A stretch of DNA of 8,363 bases, from positions 1-8,363 of the forward strand of contig JAITKU010000046.1 of assembly GCA_031278255.1 (NCBI GenBank), written 5' to 3'. The position numbers and the translations under genes are program-made. The notes below the pieces were generated by a model. It was given only the letters and a program-made list of their open reading frames with translations. It did not search any database and had not been told where the DNA came from. The stretch comes from Eubacteriales Family XIII. Incertae Sedis bacterium (GTDB lineage Bacteria; Bacillota; Clostridia; Peptostreptococcales; Anaerovoracaceae). Shown one piece after another: positions 5,022-8,363 of this stretch (positions within the stretch are counted from its first letter, which is position 1; every line of letters begins with the position of its first letter).

Positions 5022-6020
5022 TTACATCACCCGGGAGGCGGCCGGCGGATACTTGATCAAATGCTCTTCGGGCATTCTGAGATACAGCTTCGCGCTCCTA
5101 CTGATGTCGATCCCGTCCGCCCGATCCGAGGCTATGTCCACGCAGATTTCGGTCTGTTTCGGCAAAACGCCGTAGATGCGCGTCATCGCGCCCTTGAACT
5201 CGAAGCCCTTGATTTCGGCCACCATGTCGCAACCCTCCCGGGTGCCCGCGATCTCGACGCGTTCCGGGCGGATCGCGCACATGCCCCCCTGCGCCGGATA
5301 GAAGTTCATGGCGCCGATGAAGCTTGCGACGAAAGGCGTGGCCGGCCTGTCATAGATCTCGCGCGGCCTCCCGATCTGTTCCACCGCGGCCCTGTTCATG
5401 ACGATGATCTTATCCGCCATCGTCAGGGCTTCCTCTTGGTCGTGCGTGACCATGACGGTCGTGATACCGAGCGCGCGCTGGACGGCGCGGATTTCGCCGC
5501 GCAGCCGCAGGCGCACTTTCGCGTCGAGCGCGGAGAGCGGCTCGTCGAGAAGCAGATATGAAGGCGCGGGAGCAATGGCTCTCGCCAAGGCCGCGCGTTG
5601 TTGTTGCCCGCCCGAAAGCTGGCGCGGGTATTTGTTTCTGTGTTCGGAGAGGTCCACAGTCCGTAACACTTCATCCACCCGCGCCCGCATTTCTTCCCTT
5701 CCCAAGCCCCTTTTCCGACGAAGGCCGAAGAGGATGTTTTCGGCCACCGTCATATTGGGGAACAGCGCATAGGATTGAAACACAATCCCGAAATTGCGTT
5801 TGGCAGGGGGCAATGCGGTACAATCCCTGCCGTTTATATAAACGCTGCCGCAGTCCGCGGTTTCAAGACCCGCTACAATGCGCAGCAACGTGGTTTTGCC
5901 GCATCCGCTCGGACCCAAGACGCAGACCATCTCGCCCTTTTCGATGTCCGCATGGACGCCGTCCAGCACGGTCTGCTTGTCAAATCGCTTCGTGATATTC
6001 CGTATCTCCAAATAAGCCAT
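5022..6020 (-). CDS. phnT: ABC transporter ATPase, 2-aminoethylphosphonate importer (332 aa)
   Basis: Energises the import system by ATP hydrolysis at the inner face of the membrane. Seen: Walker A GPSGCGKT (36-43), Q-loop Gln82, signature LSGGQQQR (135-142), Walker B YLLLDE (155-160), D-loop SALD (163-166) and H-loop His193; all catalytic residues are present. Residues from about 245 to 320 form a short TOBE-like regulatory domain, as in the polyamine/iron/AEP ATPase group. ATG at 6020-6018 is preceded by GGAGGC at good spacing. The TAA at 5024-5022 lies three bases before the GTG of the permease gene. The gene is 91 bases downstream of the binding-protein gene on the same strand. The ATPase family is certain. 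The substrate follows from operon context. Confidence 0.92.
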   Translation of the reverse strand: MAYLEIRNITKRFDKQTVLDGVHADIEKGEMVCVLGPSGCGKTTLLRIVAGLETADCGSVYINGRDCTALPPAKRNFGIVFQSYALFPNMTVAENILFGLRRKRGLGREEMRARVDEVLRTVDLSEHRNKYPRQLSGGQQQRAALARAIAPAPSYLLLDEPLSALDAKVRLRLRGEIRAVQRALGITTVMVTHDQEEALTMADKIIVMNRAAVEQIGRPREIYDRPATPFVASFIGAMNFYPAQGGMCAIRPERVEIAGTREGCDMVAEIKGFEFKGAMTRIYGVLPKQTEICVDIASDRADGIDISRSAKLYLRMPEEHLIKYPPAASRVM

Positions 6021-6111
6021 GCTTGCCTCCGATGCGACCCAATGGGCCGCCGAGACGCTTTCGCGCCCCGGCGACCGGGCCGAATATCGTAACGCCGCGT
6101 CTAATTGCCCT
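6021..6111 (-). other. Spacer between binding-protein and ATPase genes, with a small GC hairpin
   Basis: CCCGG (6067-6071) and CCGGG (6075-6079) form a 5-bp GC stem with a three-base loop. No T run follows on the minus strand. A stem at this place commonly protects the upstream message, so that the binding protein is made in excess over the membrane parts. That role is inference; no promoter is evident in the spacer. Confidence 0.3.
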
Positions 6112-7254
6112 TTATTCCGCGGCGGACTTGGAATCGTAGTTTGTTATCCACTTGTTCAGGATATCGTCCCTGTTGTTCGCAACCCACGTGAAATCGTTGT
6201 CGATGAGTTGCTCCACGGGATCGATCTCATAACCCTCGTAATTGCCGTCGCCGCCCGTCGCGATGATCGGGTAGTTCACCTTGTAGAGATCCATCGCCGC
6301 GTCGGATATGGCCCAATCGAGGAAGGTCGGCGCCGCGGGGTTGATCGAATCCTTCTTCATCAGGGCGTTCGCCTCCATATCCCAGCCGGAGCCTTCCGCG
6401 GGGAATACGACCTCGACCGGCGCGCCGTTCGCCTTTTGGCTGATGCCGGCGTAGCCGAAGCTCACGCCCACGACGCACTCACCGGCCGCCGCCATCTTCG
6501 CGGGCTTCGAGCCGGAATGCACATATTGGTTAACATTTTCATGCAATTTTGTTAGATAGTCCCATCCGGCATCCGTGTCCCGGCCCCGAAGCTGCAGCAC
6601 GCCCGCCACCGTGAGGAAGCCCGTACCCGAGGAATTCGGGTTTGACATCACGATGTGATCTTTCAGCTCCGGACGAAGCAAATCTTCGTAGGAGACGATA
6701 TCCGAAACGGACAGGCCCAGCTTTTCGAGTTCTGTCGTGTTTACGATAAAGGCGGTTTCCCACGCGTCTATGCCCACCCAAGTCGGCACGGGCTTGTTCG
6801 ATTTGAATTCCGGCAGAATCCGCTCCACGCCCTCCGGCGCGTAGGCTTCCAGCATTCCCTGATCGTCGAGGATCATCATGGAGGAAGCGGCGGTCCCCCA
6901 GACGGCGTCCGCCTGCGGATTGTCTTTCTCGGCCAGGAGCCGCGCCGTGATCACGCCCGTGGATTCGCGCACGATGTTCACGGTGATATCGGGGTATTCC
7001 GCGTTGAACACCGCGAGATATTCCGTCACCTGCTCGTCCTCGAGCGCCGTGTACACGGTGATCTCGCCGCTGTTCGACTTCAAGGCGGCGTCCGCGCTTT
7101 CCCCTTGCGCCGCCGCGCCCGTCGTTTCGCCGGCCGCGTTTTCCTCTCCGTTCGGTTCCTGCGCGTTTCCGGTCGCACAGGCCGACAGAGCAAGGCCCGT
7201 CAACGCCGTCAGAAAGACCGCGATACAAATTTTAAAAATGCGTTTCTTCTTCAT
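6112..7254 (-). CDS. phnS: 2-aminoethylphosphonate ABC transporter substrate-binding lipoprotein (380 aa)
   Basis: Extracytoplasmic receptor expected to bind 2-aminoethylphosphonate. Seen: an N-terminal KKKR, a hydrophobic stretch and lipobox LSAC with the lipidated Cys at residue 26, then a low-complexity Gly/Ala/Glu linker to about residue 60. A type II periplasmic-binding fold of the iron/AEP group follows: GEITVYTALEDEQVTEYL near 63, ADAVWGTAASSMM, WETAFIVNT, NSSGTGFL and, near the C-terminus, FLDWAISDAAMDLYKVNYPI. The ATG at 7254-7252 is chosen because GGAG lies about 7 bases upstream and the signal peptide begins there. An upstream in-frame ATG at 7308 would put 18 polar residues in front of the signal peptide and has no good site. 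It is the first gene of the operon. The iron-binding alternative (FutA/AfuA-like) is less likely given phnX downstream. Confidence 0.88.
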   Translation of the reverse strand: MKKKRIFKICIAVFLTALTGLALSACATGNAQEPNGEENAAGETTGAAAQGESADAALKSNSGEITVYTALEDEQVTEYLAVFNAEYPDITVNIVRESTGVITARLLAEKDNPQADAVWGTAASSMMILDDQGMLEAYAPEGVERILPEFKSNKPVPTWVGIDAWETAFIVNTTELEKLGLSVSDIVSYEDLLRPELKDHIVMSNPNSSGTGFLTVAGVLQLRGRDTDAGWDYLTKLHENVNQYVHSGSKPAKMAAAGECVVGVSFGYAGISQKANGAPVEVVFPAEGSGWDMEANALMKKDSINPAAPTFLDWAISDAAMDLYKVNYPIIATGGDGNYEGYEIDPVEQLIDNDFTWVANNRDDILNKWITNYDSKSAAE

Positions 7255-7384
7255 TCTCGACTCCGTTCTGCCGCATTGTTGCGGTCCAAACGCCGCTTTG
7301 GGCGGCATGTGTGCTGCGGCGTCGGCGATCCGTGCCGCCGCCGGTCTCTCGGGATTCCTCCCCGTTTCACCGATTACGGAATCC
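7255..7384 (-). promoter_or_regulatory. Structured 5' leader of the phn operon
   Basis: On the minus-strand transcript four hairpins can form in turn: 7384-7378 with 7358-7352 (7 bp), 7343-7336 with 7327-7317 (8 pairs, 3-base bulge), 7306-7302 with 7296-7292 (5 bp), and 7284-7280 with 7275-7271 (5 bp). The third hairpin competes with two other pairings: CCAAA with TTTGG across 7286-7301, and GCGG with CCGC between it and the fourth. Such alternatives are typical of attenuators or riboswitches. I recognise no known class, and GC-rich DNA folds easily, so a regulatory role is a hypothesis. Confidence 0.3.
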
Positions 7385-7432
7385 AGTATAATGGCCCTCT
7401 GTTAGGTTCAGATGGGCTTCTTGTAAATTATA
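7385..7432 (-). promoter_or_regulatory. Promoter region of the phn operon
   Basis: This is an AT-rich patch in GC-rich surroundings, right after the SLH gene's stop codon. On the minus strand there is a perfect TATAAT (plus 7427-7432) and, further on, TATACT (plus 7385-7390). Neither has a good -35. The first would put the whole set of leader hairpins into the transcript (start near 7420). The second would start inside the first hairpin. A GCCC/TCTG-type imperfect stem (7394-7417) between them might be the SLH gene's terminator or part of an operator. Confidence 0.45.
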
Positions 7433-7448
7433 TTCAAAGTTTGGGCGG

Positions 7449-8363
7449 TCACAGAAGGTTTAGCGTTCGCAGCGCGTTGTACAATATCACGCAGGCCTGT
7501 GCCCGCGTCGCCGTCGCCTTGGGCGCGAAGGTCCCGTCGCCCATGCCGTTTACCACGCCCGCGCCGTAGAGCCGTTCGATGGAAGCCTTGGCGTAGGCCG
7601 AGGCGGCGTCCCCGTCCGTCAGGTCGAAAGCGCGTATCTCCGTGAGCGCGATGCCCTTTGCGGTCAGCGCCCTATCGATGACCGTCGCCATCTGCTCGCG
7701 CGTGATCCTGTCGTCCGGGCCGAAGCGCCCGTCGCCGTAGCCCGTCAGTATGCCGGCGGAGGCGAGCGTCGTCACGTCCTCAAAGTACCACGCGCCCTCG
7801 GCCACGTCCGCGAACACGGCGGGTTCCGTTCCCCGCCCGATGTCCAGCGCCTGTGCCGCAAAGCGCGCGAACTGCGCGCGCGTGACCTCCGCGTTCGGCG
7901 CGAAGAGTCCGTCTCCCATGCCGAGGATGCCCTTGTTGTCCGCCATGTACTCGATGGCCTCCCGCGCCCATTCCGCCTGCGTGAGGTCGGAGAAGCGGGC
8001 GCCCGTCGCCCAAAGGGGCGTTTCGTCCTCGCCTATGACAAAGCCCTCGTCCTCGGCGGCCGTGCCGGCGACGCTTCCGCCGCCTCCGCCCGTGCCGGGC
8101 GTGGTCGGCGTGGTCGGCGTTTCGTCCGCGGCCGCCGGTCGCTTGATCGTCACCGTCCCCGCCGCGCCGCGCACGTCGCGCGCCACCTTGCCCGACGCGT
8201 TCATGGTGTAGACCGTGCAGGCGGTCAGCGTGACCGTGTTGTCGGCGTCGCCCGTGTACTCGAACACGAGATATCCCACGTCAAAGCCGCCCGTGCCTCC
8301 GTATTCGTTGGCGTCGTCGTTTGAGGAGAAACCGACCCAGGTCACGCCGTCGCGCTCCCCGTC
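7449..8363 (-). CDS. S-layer homology (SLH) domain protein, C-terminal part (runs off right edge)
   Basis: Seen: 304 residues, open to the right edge with no start codon that must be used; TGA at 7451-7449. Order: about 75 residues of beta-rich sequence (VGFSSNDDANEY, then FDVGYLVFEYTGDADNTVTL) that could be the end of a cohesin-like or Ig-like domain; a Pro/Thr/Gly linker (TPTTPTTPGTGGGGG) at about 83-96; then three SLH repeats at about 124-172 (TRAQFARFAAQAL), 183-232 (TREQMATVIDRAL) and 246-298 (TRAQACVILYNAL). Each repeat carries the usual GYGDG/GMGDG turn. Family knowledge: three SLH repeats form a trimer-like unit that binds pyruvylated secondary cell-wall polymer, so the protein sits on the cell surface. 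It is co-directional with the phn operon but separated by 194 bases with its own promoter. The cargo domain cannot be identified from this part. Confidence 0.9.
   Translation of the reverse strand, partial: DGERDGVTWVGFSSNDDANEYGGTGGFDVGYLVFEYTGDADNTVTLTACTVYTMNASGKVARDVRGAAGTVTIKRPAAADETPTTPTTPGTGGGGGSVAGTAAEDEGFVIGEDETPLWATGARFSDLTQAEWAREAIEYMADNKGILGMGDGLFAPNAEVTRAQFARFAAQALDIGRGTEPAVFADVAEGAWYFEDVTTLASAGILTGYGDGRFGPDDRITREQMATVIDRALTAKGIALTEIRAFDLTDGDAASAYAKASIERLYGAGVVNGMGDGTFAPKATATRAQACVILYNALRTLNLL

Noticed and set aside
3453..5561. A 702-codon plus-strand frame antisense to the permease and ATPase genes
   Set aside because: It is rich in Arg, His, Gln and Glu, has no family resemblance or ribosome binding site, and lies wholly opposite two clear transporter genes. 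Such long antisense frames are common in GC-rich DNA.
7317..7343. Hairpin with ACGG in its complementary-strand loop as a guanidine-II riboswitch
   Set aside because: That class needs two similar hairpins with ACGR loops. Only one such loop is present and the neighbouring gene set concerns phosphonates.
1..8363. CRISPR array, tRNA, rRNA or intact insertion sequence
   Set aside because: No regularly spaced repeats, cloverleaf-like sequence, rRNA signature or transposase frame with terminal inverted repeats was seen on either strand.

Overview
The window most likely comes from a GC-rich, Gram-positive-type (monoderm) Firmicute of the Clostridia. Supporting signs are strong AGGAGG-type ribosome binding sites, T-tailed intrinsic terminators, a lipobox-bearing ABC substrate-binding lipoprotein, an S-layer homology (SLH) protein, and relics of MobV/VirD4 conjugation genes of the kind carried by clostridial integrative elements. 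No species can be named from the sequence.

Layout. Positions 1-222 (minus) hold the start of an Imm5-like putative immunity protein that runs off the left edge. Positions 472-1358 hold a divergent pair: a small flavin-binding pyridoxamine-phosphate-oxidase-like protein (minus) and an HxlR-type regulator (plus), with overlapping promoters and candidate operator dyads between them. Positions 1359-2577 contain no intact gene. This stretch has a palindromic hairpin repeat with a covarying stem, a bidirectional terminator, an isolated promoter-terminator unit that may make a small RNA of about 155 nt, and a graveyard of conjugative-element genes: a VirD4/TraG coupling-protein fragment, a MobV relaxase fragment lacking its catalytic histidine motif, and a VapD-like fragment. 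Positions 2578-7254 (all minus) form the main functional unit, a 2-aminoethylphosphonate uptake and breakdown operon in the order substrate-binding lipoprotein, ATPase, fused double permease, phosphonoacetaldehyde hydrolase. The right end (7449-8363, minus) is the C-terminal part of an SLH cell-wall-anchored protein.

How the genes work together. The lipoprotein would capture 2-aminoethylphosphonate outside the membrane, and the single-chain permease with its ATPase would import it. PhnX cleaves the C-P bond of phosphonoacetaldehyde. The transaminase (PhnW) that normally makes phosphonoacetaldehyde from 2-aminoethylphosphonate is not in the window. The operon's 3' end abuts the decayed mobile-element region, so an adjacent gene may have been lost or displaced. 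The operon is preceded by an AT-rich promoter region and a leader that can form several hairpins with mutually exclusive pairings.

I see no CRISPR array, rRNA, tRNA or intact transposase. I found no clear undescribed system. The most unusual items are the covarying hairpin repeat, the orphan promoter-terminator unit and the structured phn leader.
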